DNA of 64,000 bases from Pagrus major (GCF_040436345.1 NC_133236.1:13756443-13820442); one strand, 5' to 3'; positions 27,101 to 42,100 are shown, counted from the first letter of the stretch. Notes: generated by a model not told the origin, from the sequence alone. Translations and numbers: made by a program.

Positions 27101-30100
27101 AGAAAGAAGCTTATCTGAACAGTCAAACCAATAAAATCAGAAAGCGTGCAGTTAAAAACTGTACCAATCACCACCGACTGCTTCCACATCCACTCACCCT
27201 GCTTTAAAGAGGGCACACGGTCAGACACATCAGGGATTAACCAAGTCACCATGAAGTGGGATGTATGAGGCTGTTTGAGGAGCCAGTAGTTGCGTAAATA
27301 CATTTCCTCTCTGATGAAGACATACAGCTGTAAGCGCTGCAGATGCAAAGGCAAACAGCCGGCCCTGTCTGAACTGCTGCTGACACCCACACTGACTCCT
27401 CCTCCAGCTCCTCCCCCTTCTCTGCTTCATCCTACTCCTCCACCTCCTCACCTCTTCCTCCCTTCTCTTACATGTTGCTCAGTGCTCTGTGCAGGATGAG
27501 GCGTCCGGCCATGTGGGAATTTCCCTTAACAGTGGCTCACGGTTGAAATCTGCATGCTGGTGAGGAAGAGCAGCGTGCATCAGCTCTATCAGAGGCAGCA
27601 AACAGAAGCCTGGTAGGAAGCAAAAAGTATTTCTCTCTGTGCAGCCTTGAGGATTGAAGAAGCTTCACTCAGCTTTCCTTGCCAGTGGAGTTACTCAAAC
27701 TTTGCAGAAAGAGTGAGGAACTGAGACTTTTGCTGCCTTCATTGATTCTTCTGAATTTGTCAAGCTCACAAGATTATCTTCAGGGCAAAAGATCATGAGC
27801 CCTTCACTTGATTAACGCTTCCGAGGACCAGGAGCCGTTTCCAGTAATTCACTCTTCTATGAAAAAGGTCTGAACAGGTCCAACGAGGCACCTAAACTGC
27901 TCTGTCACATGGACATTGACACTGAACAGCTGTTGCATTCACCATCTCAGAAAGAGATCGGACCTTTCAGGAGCTATACGGCACTACACGACGATGCTGG
28001 AAAAACTTGCTCGCATCAAAGCACCTCGTACTTAGCAACTGGTGAGGATGAGAGACGGTGTGATGACCTACCTGTATTTGACAAGTGTGTTTTTCACCTC
28101 GTTGGAGAGAGGAGCACAGAGGGAAAAAAGTCAGCGAGAGGGAGCAGGGGAGGGGAAGAGCGAGCCAGTGAGGGAAGGTGTGAAGCAAACGCTGTGAGAG
28201 GGAAGACGGACGGAGCTGAGAAAGACACAGGGAGGAGAAACTGCCATAACTCAGCCAGACTGAAGCAGGAGTAAAGGAAAATCAGCATATCAAAGACCTG
28301 CCAAACGACCCTTTAATGCTGGAGGATTGTGTTTTGTCTGAGCCAAACAGGGTGAGTATGTATTCTGTTTGATGTGCAGGAAATTGAACAGTTCACGGGA
28401 GCAGCTGTCAACTCTGTAAAACCAGTAAATGCGTATAATAAATTCTAACATTATAAATTTTTTATTACTGAACAGTTAGCTCAGCCTGAGTTACTATATT
28501 AAATGAACCCTGGAACAAGTGCTGGGGTTCATCAGTTGTCAGCATTGCTTTTATAGCTCAGACTCGAAGCTCTGCCGAACATGCTGTACAACGTGGATTT
28601 AAAAGAGAGGCTTTTGAGACCCAGAAAAGGTTATACAATTGATCCTGAACCTTCAAATATACCTCAATAAGTTTGGTTATGGGTGTGTAACAGTGCTCTG
28701 TGTTTATGTGTGTGTTTTGGCCAGGAATCAGTGGGAGGTACAGGGAGTAAGATGATTTGATTTAAGGTATCATTAAAAACCATGGGGATGAAGTCACATG
28801 ACTGGCATCCCAATGATTGTAGGACTGTATGCCTTGAGACATAAACACGATGAGCTTAGTTCAAATAAGTTTTAAAACTGAACTCGGGCTGAAACAACAA
28901 GCAAGTAGTGGCCATAAAATTGATATGTGAATATTCATTTGAGTAAAATTTCAAGAGAAAATGCCAACAATAAACTTGTTAAATGATAAGATTTGCTGTT
29001 CTCCTGCAACTGCTGAAACAATCGCCTAATTTGCTTTTCAATCAATCATTTGATTGACAGTGTAAAACAACAGAAAACAGTGGAAATTGTCCAAGACTGA
29101 GAAATTCTCACATTTGAGAAGCTGAAACCATCCAAACAAATGTTAGAAACTTAATTCATTAATTAATTGCTGATTTTTTTTTTTATAGTTATTAAACTAG
29201 AATGGCACTCCACAGAGAGCATACCTCTGCCAAGGCCCAACACCCTTTAATACGATCAAGCCTAATCTAATATAAAAAAATAAAACCAATTAAAATCCTT
29301 TAGTTAATCTGCTTTTATTTTGATCTGCATCAAATAGTACTCACTCATAGATACCAGCCACCTAAATATGTTTTTTTCTTTCATCAAGATCCATGCATTA
29401 TTCCCTGAGAAATTAACTAAAAATGTCAAAAAATTCGGCCTCTGTCCGATTATCCAGATCTGCACCAAAAGTTAACGGGATCTATTCTGGGCTGAGACCC
29501 ATCTTCCATCCAAGTTTCGTGGAAATCTGTTGAGCAGTTTTTGTGTAATCCTGCTCGCAAACCAACCAACCAACCAACCAACAAACGAACAAATGGACAC
29601 AGGCAAAAACATAATGATGAGAAATGTATAATGGTCAACTCCAGCTCTGGGAAACTACGACTAGCATGTTTGACTATTACCTAAATTTTTTTTAAATGAA
29701 TCAGATAATTTTTAAACAAGAAAATAAATAGCAGTTTAATCAATAATGGAGATAATTGTCAGTTGCAGCCACTTATTTTCTATACGTGCTGCTCTTCTCT
29801 ATTGTTTTATGTAGAGTCCGACCGATATTATCAAACTGGAATATTATATTCCCAGTGAAGCTGGCCGTTTCGGTGCACCGATGTCATTTTAGACAATACA
29901 TTTTATCAAGTTTGTTAACTATAAAATATCAAGGCCCCAGGAAGAACGCCAGGCTTTGAAGCCAACGGCCATAGTGGCCAAACTGTGTAATTACAACGTC
30001 ACATGAAGCACTGTGGCCCAAAAAAGACTTTTTCCCATAAGTTTACACTGTGAAAGACGCGGCTGTAAAGCGGTGGATACATTTTTTTTTTTTAGCTTCA

Positions 30101-33100
30101 CAAGCCCCGCAAAATGACTTGTTTCACTATCACAATTTGAGCCATTAGGTCCAATAACATTTGGAAAGTCGAGTAGAGCCACAAGATTAAATCAAATCAA
30201 TCATGTCCTTCAAGTTAGCCAGGCGCAAAACCGGAAGTTAGCCAGTTAGGTCGACGGAAGTCTCTAGTGCAGACACTCTATAAGGGGTGTTTTTATACCC
30301 AGGAAGTCAAGCTTTTTTTGGCTAATGTGCCACTGAGCAGCTTTCATAGGAATGACTGGGCCACCATCTCCAATGCTGTATCCAGATATCAGAATTTTCA
30401 GAATAAAAAATTTCTTAATATTAGTATCGGCCCGAAAAGTCGCGTATCGGTCAAGTTGGCTCAGGTCGGCCCTGGGCATCTTTTATGATTTCCTGACATT
30501 TATAAACTCAAGCAATTAACTGGTTAATTGAGAAGGAGCACTGCAGTTAAAGGGGTAATGAATATAGCCCTAGAATGTGACCTCATATGTTCACATTAAC
30601 ATACTGATATTCAAACAATGGAACACGTATTTAAGGATGAAAGTGGGTAGACTGTTCTGTGGGATGATCTCAGCAAAGTGTCTATAATCTTCCTGCTTCT
30701 TTATTTGGCCTCACACAACATCCTCCACTGGCTTAATCATAATCAGCAATTGCAGGGCAACGAACCGAGCACCTGTGATGTTTTGTTTCCTATTTTACCC
30801 CAGCAGACAGTACATAACCAACCTCATTCCTCTGCTTTGACGCCAGTCTCCTCCAGTCCACAATAGATGTCTAATCAAGTATCCATAACGACACCGGAAC
30901 ATATAAATTAATGCCATGATTGGGACTATTCATCTCAGTTAGGAAAACGTCCTTGTGTTTGTCAATCTAGTTAGCTGAATCACTGAAGCTCTAATGCGAT
31001 TTCCTTTTGTCTCATTATGATTGAGCCTTGATAGGTGCCCATTAGCGGCCCTGGTAAACTACGGCTGCGGGGGAGGAGGATTGATCCCTGTGTTAATGTG
31101 TACAGATAGATGACCGTGTTAGGATGTAAATAACTGGCCAGCAATTCCCTCAAGTCATACAGGCACATTGACACACACAAACACACAGAACAAGAGGATT
31201 GCACCACCCGTAGCAACAGCACAATCAACCCCCCAACAATGTGAGGAATGAGACGAGACAAAATGAAAAAGCCTCCGGGTTACAAAACAGTTGACGAGCA
31301 ATTCATTTAGTAAGACTTTGCGGCACAATGATGTGTTTTAATTCAATCAATACAGCCGCCATTCATCAAAGTTTCTCTCTGCTTTGTGACTCCTGAAATT
31401 CTCAAGGCGATGAAAATCTATCTGCACAAAGGCTGCTTTTAACCTGAAAATATTTCAGGTATCAAAAGCGCCAAGGTTTTCATCATGAAGAGCAACTTCA
31501 GCAGGGACGTCATGAAATAAGGTTTGCCTGAGTCCTCGCCTCCTGACACGGTGAATTCTAAGCACTGAATGTAATAATAAAAAAGGTGTAATCACAGTCA
31601 ATCAAAACACATGAATGCTAAAAGCACTTGTCCATGTTTGGACAAGGAGTGGTGCTACATAATAGCTATCCAGGAGGCCAAAAAACAACAGAAATCAACA
31701 TGACCTTCAATTCAAATCAAACAGTCTGTTTACATAATTTCCCAGTCAGGCTCTATTTTTCCCAATCACACCGAGTACAGCAGAGCTTTCAATAGAGCTT
31801 TTGCAAATAGAAAATCAGTCACTGTATGTCCCCACGACTTAATTATATATATATATATTAATAGACTATCATGGCGAGGCAAATTCACTGAAAAGGTACA
31901 AGTCTTTATAGAACTTGTCCTTAAAGTTCCCAGTTGATAATGGACCATTTTGTGCATTAATACATGAAGAGATGAGGTGAAACTTTTCCGCTCTTTTTGG
32001 GACAACCTGCAGCAGCGAATGCATCTTGATAGATTAAACAGAGGAAACAGTCAAATTGAAATATAAACTGAGATTATATAGAGGAAACAGTCAAATTGAA
32101 ATATAAACTGAGATTATATAAACCACAGTGAAAGGTTCTGCACTAGAACATGTTTGTTAGAATGACATAGGGCTGGGTGGTATGGCCTTCAATATTTTTA
32201 GGCTGTATATATCTATATATCACAATATATATCTTGATATTTTGAAAAAGGTCCTAAAAAGCACTTCATAAGTGCTCGGATGGAGCTACATATTTAGATA
32301 TCATGATATTTTTGACCACATACCTTGCTATAGATATTGCAACAATATTGTGGGGATGACTATTGGTACTTTCACAAAACATTACCACGATAAGAATATG
32401 ATAAATAATCATTAGAAATGGGGATATAATGACTAAGTGGGTAAAGGCAAGTATAAGAACAGGTAAAAGAGTCTGGTTAGTTCATAAAATTACATCACTT
32501 TACTGTAATGCAGCCTTTAAAACCAGGAAAAGACAACACGCATGTCATACCACGATAAAACGCGAAATCTCAGATGTTATACAGTCTCATATCACAATAA
32601 CAATATATAATGTGTATACTGCCCAGCCCCAGAATGACAGAATGAAAAGAGTGGGATGTATAGACTGAAGTTATTGTACTGTACATTACATATTATAATG
32701 CCAGCTGTGTGAAAAGTACTCAGGTCCTTTACTAAAAGTAGCAATACTATAGTGAAGTAAAATTACATAACTATTACCATCATTTCTATTATTTATATAT
32801 TATTATTTATTATATTACCAGAACATACTTTAAGTACCAAAAGTAAGAGTTGTCATTATTAGAATGTCCCATTTCAGATTATTGTATAGTTTGATCATGA
32901 TTATTGATGGATTAATAAATGGAGTCAATGGATTCAATAAAGCTGATTAAAGCTGAGTCAAAAACAGGTATCATCCCATTTATCTACAATACCCAATTTT
33001 GGATTTATATCATTTCAAATATTGAGAAAACAATCTCTCACCTCAAACTCCAGTAACTATCTGGTCTATATGTTCTTTTGATCTTTCCACATCTTAACAG

Positions 33101-36100
33101 GTCAACTTTCCACTTTATCTGCACACTTTTTGTAAAGATATAAACATTGTTTATTTGACTCACAGTATACATTGGCTCATATCTTAACATTTCTGATTAT
33201 ATTAGAATCACAATTTTTAAATTTAAGTGTTGAACATGAATTCGTGATTTTTAGATGATTAACAGCTTTGTTTATAATTATTCCTGGCCAACTGCTGAGC
33301 CAAAAAAATCACTGCCTCTCTCCATCTGTTACGCCTGGCACTGGAGTTGTGAAGAAACAGTAGCTCTTGCCAGTCAAAAGGGAACTTGAAGATATTCTCT
33401 GTGTCACAGTAGACCGATAATCTCCTCTCTCTAATTTTACACTTTGTTTTCACACTTTAAAAGCTGGACAAAATCAGAGATGCGGGCAGCGATTCAGAGT
33501 TCTTGACCCAGGCAACTGTTCAAGATGTTGACAGGTGTATTTCAACTCTCCTTGGCAAAAAGAGAAGCTAATGATAGTGACTTTTTTTTCCCAGCTTTAT
33601 TTCCAGCTCTATGCCAGAACCAGAAACCCTGAACAAATCAGCTCTATTGGTGCAATAACAAGAACGTGTGCCTGTTATGTGGTAAAGCAATAAATTGTGC
33701 CAAATCTGACCCATCTGAAACCAGAATAGAAAGAGTGAAGCCATCCATCCTCATCGGTCTAATTTATTTACAGGGGTCTACTACGGAATAAGAGTGGTAA
33801 TAACTTTTACCATATAAGTTAAAGCGGGTCTACTGGTATGTGGTGTCTGCTCAACGGTGTCCACAAATGACAATTAGAGCTGCAAAAATTAATCGATTAA
33901 TCAATTATAAAATGAATCTGTAACTGTTTTGATAAGTGATTAATCAGTTTGAGTATATTTTTTTTTTAAGTAAAAATTCTCTGTCAGCTTCTTTAATGTG
34001 AATATTTTCTTGTTTCTTTACTCCTACTTATTACGACCTAAATTTAGGTTTCTTTTGAGGCAGCGACCTCTAGTGGCTGTTCATCATAGCAGCAGCAAAA
34101 GAGGAATTTAGGCAAAGTAGCATAAAAAGTGATACATAGGGAGGAGGTCAGAGAAGGATGTTTGGTCAAATGAACACAAGACTTTCAACCAGGAGACCGC
34201 TGTTTGTGTCCAGTGTGAAAGTGCAAGCCAACAGTGAGTTATTTTAACAAACCAACTACTTAAAAGTTATGTCATATACATTATGTAACTGAAGCAACGT
34301 ACATAACATAACCTAACCAAGTAGTCTGAATGCCTAAACCTAATCAAAAAGCATACAACAAAGGTCCGGTACACCTGTCACTGGCACACTGCAACGGTCA
34401 TGCTGTTTTGGGAACGGTGATATATGTTGTTTTTGAAGTGACTGGCAATCGACCTTCTCAGCCGTTAAGGTTTGAGAGTGTGTTGAAACATGACATTTGA
34501 GGACATCATCTGTGGCTTTGGGAAGCACCTATCGAGAGTTCTCAACACTTGACACATTTTGTAGACCAAACATTCATTCGATTAATCTTGAAAGTAATCA
34601 ACAGATAAATCACCAATGAAAATAATTGTACCAGAGTGAATGCATTTATTGTAAGGTACTTTGGAAAAATAAGTAAAAAAAAATATGTAATATAAGTAAT
34701 ATTATGGAATGAAATCCTAGAATTTAAACAGTAAAGGGAGTCGGGATTCTAGACTATTTTGCATCTTAACAATAAAATATAACAGGTGCTTGCTTTAAAC
34801 TTAACTTTGTTGCAAGCAAAACATTTGGGGCATCCCTGCTCTTACAAAATCAGAAAATAGTGAAAAATGTACATCTCATTTGTTTATCCTTGTTTGATCT
34901 GAATAACAGTCCAGAACATAAATATATTAAGTTTGATATCATGGAAAACAAGGAGGAAAAATTGGAACCAAATATTTTTTTGTCATTGTGGCTTAAAAAA
35001 TTATTATGAAAATTGTTATTAATTTTCTGTCTATCAATTAATTGACTGGTTTCAGCTGTAAAGATCCTCTTTCTAAAGTTAGATGGTCTCACTTTAACAA
35101 AACTTCAATCCTTTCTGCCCTTTAATGTCAGAAACAAAACAATCCCAGCCCACTCAGATATATATTTATACAGTCTTGTTTTAGGCTGCTCATATGTGCT
35201 CAGCTCCAACAAAAGTGAACAGCAACATTATCAGATAAAGTGACTCCTTATGACTGGCAGCACCCTTGTAGTTAGATGATGACTTTGTGGCACAGGTAAA
35301 ACATTGTACCTTTGATTAGAATGTTGTGAAATCAGCCCATAATCTCACTCACGTCTAACGCCTCCAACACTGTAGGTAAAGCTCTGCTCTTGAACTCTCT
35401 GCTCTGGGATTCTGAATCCCGTAAGAATTGCTGCTCTAGGCAATTTCTATCCTGAAATACATAACATTGGCACATACTTACGACCTGTACATCCTGCCCA
35501 ATCAAACAAAACAAACTGAATACCCTGACACTTCAACACCTTGGATACAAAAAGTGATGATGATATAAGCTCCACAATAAGAAGTATTCTATAATACAAT
35601 AGGGGAGGTTTCTGTGGCGGATTCCTGAATTCACGGCTACCTTAATTGGCCAGAAAAAAGACTCTTGAAAGCATCGACTCCCACGTACAATTAAGTATCC
35701 TCTAGAGAGCAGCAGCCTCTTGCTGCACGGCATGACTAATCTGACAATGTGGGCAAAACACAGAGAGTCAAACAACTCACAGGAGAACCTTTGGCATTTA
35801 CGCTACAAGAGAAGAGAGACACGCTGCTGCAACACTCTCTGACTCTCTAATGGCGTGAGAAAAAACACAACAAGCCTATAAAAACAGTCAGCAGCTTAAA
35901 CACTCATCGTGTGTTAAAAATGGCTTCATAACTTCCTCCAAAAACACAGGCAAGCCAAAGTCCTGCACAGATTGTGAAGGTCAGCTCCTTGATATTTCAC
36001 TAAAACCTCATCAAGCCTTGCCAATTAAAGAAATCTGATCAGACCTTACGCTAAATAACATCAAGTTCTTGCTCAGGGAGTTTGTAATAGCATATTGAAG

Positions 36101-39100
36101 TCAACAAATTTGAGTTTTGTACCAAATATGGCATCTTTAACTTGCTTAAATAAGAGCCTGACAAATGTGGGTTTCCATAACTAAAACTGACGTTTGAAGA
36201 CATAAGTTGCTAATAGTTGATATTTAAGTTGACTTTTCAATATCTTGTAAATGTATTCATTGTATTGCCAGATGTTGTAATAATTTAAAAAGTAGATCCT
36301 CTTAGAATTGTATTATGTTTCCATACACTCAAACCTCTGAAACACTTAAAGCTGCACTAAGGCAAGACACTACAGGTGAATAGGGTAAAAAAAAAATGTA
36401 ACTAATAGATATCACCATGAAACTTCCCCAGTTGCTTTAATTACATTAAGACAACTGTTTTATGTATTACAAGTTTTCTGAGATTGTATGTTTAAATATG
36501 CAAATGAGGTATAATCTAATTAAAAATGTGCTTATTGCACACATTTCGAGAACAGAAATCTCAACATTGTTGCCATTTTAGAGTCTAAAGTTTTTTATTA
36601 TTATTATAACACATATTTTGGCCATTTAATGATTTTATTGGATAGGACAGTTTAGAGCAGTGACAAGAAATGGAATGAGAGAGAGAGGGGAGGACATGAA
36701 GCAAAGGGCCAAAGGTCGGATTTTAACCCTGGGCCACTGCAGTGATGATGCAGACTCTGTACATGGGGTGCATGCTCTACCAACTGAGCTAATAAATAAA
36801 ATAAAAATGATATATAACTCAGACTATGAATCACATATGAACAAGCCTCCATGTAAAACCTTCAGAGTATAGATGTGAATAAAATTGGTAAGTTTGGTAT
36901 GTAAGAACTACTGAAGTGGAAATTTCTGGCTCACTGTGTGAAAAAATGAACTAATTTTGAGGGGGAAAGGGGCCTTTAAAGATAGTTTTGTCTATAAATA
37001 TGTGGCATTTTACAAAACATAAGACACTACGGATAAATAGCTTAAAAAAAACAACGACAAAAACCACTAGAGCCCGATCTGTATGTTTTTAAAAAAACAT
37101 ACAGATATCACCATGAAACTTCTCCAGTTGATTACTTACATTGAGACAATTTATTTGTGTGTTCTGGGAGCAAAACAGCCCAAAATCTCGACCAGTGCAT
37201 TAAAAAACTATGATTTTGCCTGCTGTGTCTGGACTTAACTGTTGTTTTTTCCACTTGGAGGCAACATGATAAGCTGTAAACACAAAAGCCACGTATTATC
37301 ACCTTTTGAAGTGGAAATGGCAAACATGTTAGTAAACAATTGCGCATTTGCACATCAAGTCAACGTAGAGCAAAATGAGCATTCAATTGGAGTTGTGTTT
37401 AATGGCCACCTGATGAATTCAAGTCCAATATTCGTTCCAACTTTGCAGCTACTGAGGAAAATATCTGGCTGTTAAGGTGCTAAATGCTCCACTATGTTTA
37501 CCAGATGGTCACTAACTTTGGCTGTTTAGTGTTGGATGGGTAGGTTGTTGAAGCTTCTTCATGGCTGCTAGTTGCAGCTGAAAATAACCCTGCTGAGAGC
37601 TGTGAGACTGAACCAAAACAGTAACAACAAAGAGCACAAAAACACTTAAATACACCATAGAGCTGGGGGGAACTGCAGAGTTGGCTGGTAATTCTCAATA
37701 TGTATGTAACTGTGAGCGACCACATTAAACAAAGTCATCATCGGTCCGATCCCACATATTAAAATGTTTATAATGCAGCTTTAAACCATACCAACCACCA
37801 AAATATGAAAACTTCCGCCCACAACAACCTTTTAAAAGAACCAATTTACCAAAATATAAATGGATGATGAAAAAAAAGGTCTAATTTACATACTTTTCAG
37901 TTCATTTATATGCCATTCTTGGAAAAACTGAAACTAAATCACATCACTAAAATGCAAAATCACCGATTTATGCTGGTTAATTACAACAAGGCTAACGTGT
38001 TGGTGTGACCCTCGTTTAAATAATGGTATCTTAATACCCACATCACATCCTCTTGATTTATAAAATTCAAATGAGCCAACACGACGATACGAGACGAAAG
38101 CATTTTAAAACGTTTAAACCACAACGACACTTATTAGTATAGTGACGTACTACTATCTGTAGCCGTATGTCAATAAATTTACTCAGCCATGCTGAAATGA
38201 GACTGTGTGAAAGGGATCGTTAAGTGACACCAGATTTGTCTTACACTTTACAAGGATATTATTATCTCTGATGTCCGTAGTGAATAAACTGCTATAAATT
38301 CAGAAAAGACTGAAAAAAGACACTCCTTTAACTATTATAGAACTCCCTTAAAGAATCATCACATTTTTAAGTTTTCCTTCGTAATGAACTAATCTTGCCA
38401 TAGTTCAGTTCATACACGGATACATTTTAAAAAGGAACAGCTAATAGATAATTCGGCATACTTTTAAGGGGGCAAATTTGCAAAATGAAACAAAGGCTAA
38501 AAACTTGGGCTCAAGTTGTAGCCCTCAGCTAACTCTCTCCAAATGATGGGAAATGTAAGTCCACAACTATGAGCATGATTACCCCCAAAATTGAAGTAAG
38601 ACAAAGCCATCAATGAAAATCCAGTGATCAATACTTTTTTGACATTACTAAGGCTCTGAATGTCTCATCGACACGTTTCCTATCCCTTGTACACTGACAC
38701 TCTCCTTTTTCAATTATATATATTCTCCTGTGTTAAAAATCCTGCACAGTATCGTACTTTGAAAACTCCTGGTCTATACCTTTTAACACATACAGGCCAG
38801 TGAAGCTGTTTTTCCTTTTTCCTAAAATCTAGTCAGAAGTTACTCTTAAACAATTGCTAGAAAGCCACAAGCCCGGGGCACCAGCGTGCTGGCTGCCCAT
38901 GCACCCAAATATCTGTCAAGTGGCACTCAACATTTTTAATGGTTGCACTGGTGCGCCTGAAAGTTAGTTATTAATTTATTTTATTTTTTGAGATTTCAAT
39001 GAAGAAAAACAAGCATTTGCACCTTAATTCCTGTTAACAATCATTTACATAATGTGTTAAGATATTATATTAAAATGCCAGTTACTTTATGACTTATATG

Positions 39101-42100
39101 AGCTTTGTGAGCTAAATGTGACATCCCCCCAGTGAGGTTGTTATATGAGAATCAGTCCTAAATATGAAGATATCTCTCTCTGCTCTAGTAAGACAGCACT
39201 GAGCTTGTTTACTTTCTTTACTTGTTCCATTGGGGAAATAGATATCAACAGGATGAGACCACTGAGGCCGAAATCAGGAAACGATGCAGCCAGCTGAGAG
39301 CAGTGTCCACACACAAGACAACAGACAATTCCTTTTCAAATAATTAGGATACAGAGAAAAAATCACAACAGTATGATTACACTGAGTGGAGTATTTCTAT
39401 GTCATATCTCAGAAAGGCACAAATTAAAAATCGACTCAAAAGAAGCATCCCTTTGTACTGTTCCTTTAATCAAGAGATGGTTTCATCATTACTGGTAACA
39501 AGAGCCAACGTTTTATTAAGCAAACTGAAGCCAGATGGTGGAGGAAATTGGCTTTATTTCTTCGTCTCGTGCTTACTCTTTCAATCCCAGAAACTGACTG
39601 AAGACGTCCAAAAATTCAATCGCCTACTGATTTGACATTTTCCCGCGAGGATGTTGTCGCATTTCTGTGCTGATTTACATAATTCTCCATTTAAGTACAC
39701 AAATCAAAGCCCAAAAAACTAAGCATCATAAGAATATTTCAGTTGTTTTGGGAAGTTGAGATGCCTGACTTGTCTCTCCTGCTAAAGGCTGACTGGGCAC
39801 TACAGGTGCAGCAGGCAAAACAAACACAACCTCGTCAAGCGTTTCAAGACCAGACCTTACCTGCTGACTCCAGCAGGACATGGTAGTCCGTTCCTCTCTG
39901 AGTGGGCGTGTCATCATCAGGCTCCTGCTTCTCTGACTCTGCATAACGGTCCCAGTTTGACTCCAGTTTCCTCCTGGAGAACACCTCCATCCTGTTCTCT
40001 TCCTCCTGAAAGTTGTCCCCTTCATCTCGCTCCTAAAACAGAGCACAATGAGGAATGTTTGATTCATTAAAGTGATACCAAGAGTGGTTTTCATATGTCA
40101 CATGCTAAGCTCGGAGTTTCAAGGTCTTAGCATGCTTCAAAACAAACTCGATCATGTGCAGTTGTCAGATCATGACCAAAGATTAAAGGATAAGTTCACC
40201 CAAAAGTCATTGTCTACTTGTCTGAGCAGATGATGACTTAAGTTTCATTCTGAGGTGAACATATCCTTTAAAGTCTTTAGACTTGTTTCAAATGTACATA
40301 CTGTAAGCCAAGCAAAATCCTACGGAGATAGAGAGACGAGACATAACAAATTGTACAAATGGGTGCGCTATTTCGGACAGCCCCTCCTCAAAGGCATTTG
40401 TGGCATTTAGTTGTGTGAACGATAAAAAGACAGCCTGAGATAAAAGTTCAAACCCTTCCCTCAAGGGGTTTCAGACGCTTTTAGACGGTCCAATAAACAC
40501 TTTATTTTGTTGTGTACTGAGGCCTTTAGCTTTAATCCGCTTTGCTCCATGCCAATTTAATCAATTTACTTGGAGCTTCAGTAAGCGAAGCACAAGCAAA
40601 ACATAATAAAACAAAATACTTTAAGACAAACAGAAGCTGTATTTTGGAAATACCTTGCATTCATAATTCAACAATGTTGGGATAGAAAGATAATTGGCAA
40701 CTATTTTGATAATCAAGTAATTCTCACATCCTTAAAGTGAGAATAGACAGCTAGCGTTTCCACGTGGCATCACTGTTAGCGGCACCGTTGCAAAGACAAA
40801 CATGTCCCTTTCCGTTTTCCTCAGAGTAGCTACTACCGAGAACACAGGACAAAACATTTAGTTAATTTATTCATTCAATATGGAGACGTGAAAGCAGATG
40901 GAAATGGCAACAGGCTGCAAAGCTGACTGGATCGCCAATGACACTGCAGCTCCCAGTTCTTATGTTATTCTACATGTATGTTTGGACCACACAGGGTCCT
41001 CTACAGTCCTTAGGAGACAGTGTGCAGGTATTTTCACATCTTCCTCTTTTCTACCTTTTTCCTATTGATGACGTCACCTTGAAAGATGTAAAACAGCAGG
41101 TGTCATATGAAGAGGTGAAGAAAAGGACTGTTCAAAAAATCTGTCCTGGAAATGTTCGTTGTGCACCAACTGTTCCATCATTACATCACATGTGAAATGT
41201 GAAATCTTTCCAGAAACAAACTGTATTTTAAATAAAATTCTTTGGTATCATTCAGCTGGTTTTAGATCACAACATACAGAATCGGTAGATTTATGGGAAA
41301 AAGTAACTCAAGACATCTTTTCTTCATTTTCACAATGGATTACTAAGGACCCCTCCGCTGACCATTAACATGTAGCTTTTATTCATGATTGGTTGCTAAG
41401 CATAACAAAAGAGTCAAGTGGCACGTCACACTGTATGAAGAAGAATTGACGTCCGTGCCAAAGCTGAACTCATTAAAATTCGTCTGAGTCATAGATTTCT
41501 TCACAAAAGCTGCACAAACATTGAACAATGTTGTCATGGAAATGTGCAACAGGAGATCTGTCAGTCAGAAGGAAAAAGTTTTTTCTGGTCCCTTGTCAAA
41601 ACACAACATAGTCATCAAAGACCCCCATGGTAGCTACGGATGCACCAAAGGAGATTTGTATGATTGCAATCACGGAGCCCCGATGTACCAAAGGAGATTT
41701 GTATGATTGCAATCAAAGAGCCCCTATTGTTTTCCTTCTAATTCTGTAGTTAACGTGGAGGGAGCATCAACTGACTGAAAATCCTGGTGGAAATTAAGCT
41801 GAACTCTCTAGTGTCATATCCGAGGCCCAGATCATATGGTGATAGTGTTACAGTGCCGTGGAAGACATTCCAAGTGTATTCCCGATGATGATACACCAAA
41901 AAAGGCTTCATCCTTCTATCGGTCCAAAGCCACGTTTCCAAAGAGGGACTAGGAAACTTTTCAGGAAGTCAGTGCATTTTCACCACAGGGTCCAGGGTCT
42001 AAATTAAGTTTTGGGGACACAAACCACTTTGTTTTTTGTTCGTTGTACTTGGACACATCAACATGGAGTTATAGAAGAAAGCATATAACAGATGGAGCGA

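Noticed and set aside
36719-36795. A tRNA gene on the minus strand
   Set aside because: A box good but B box decayed and no acceptor stem; downstream body is that of a SINE.
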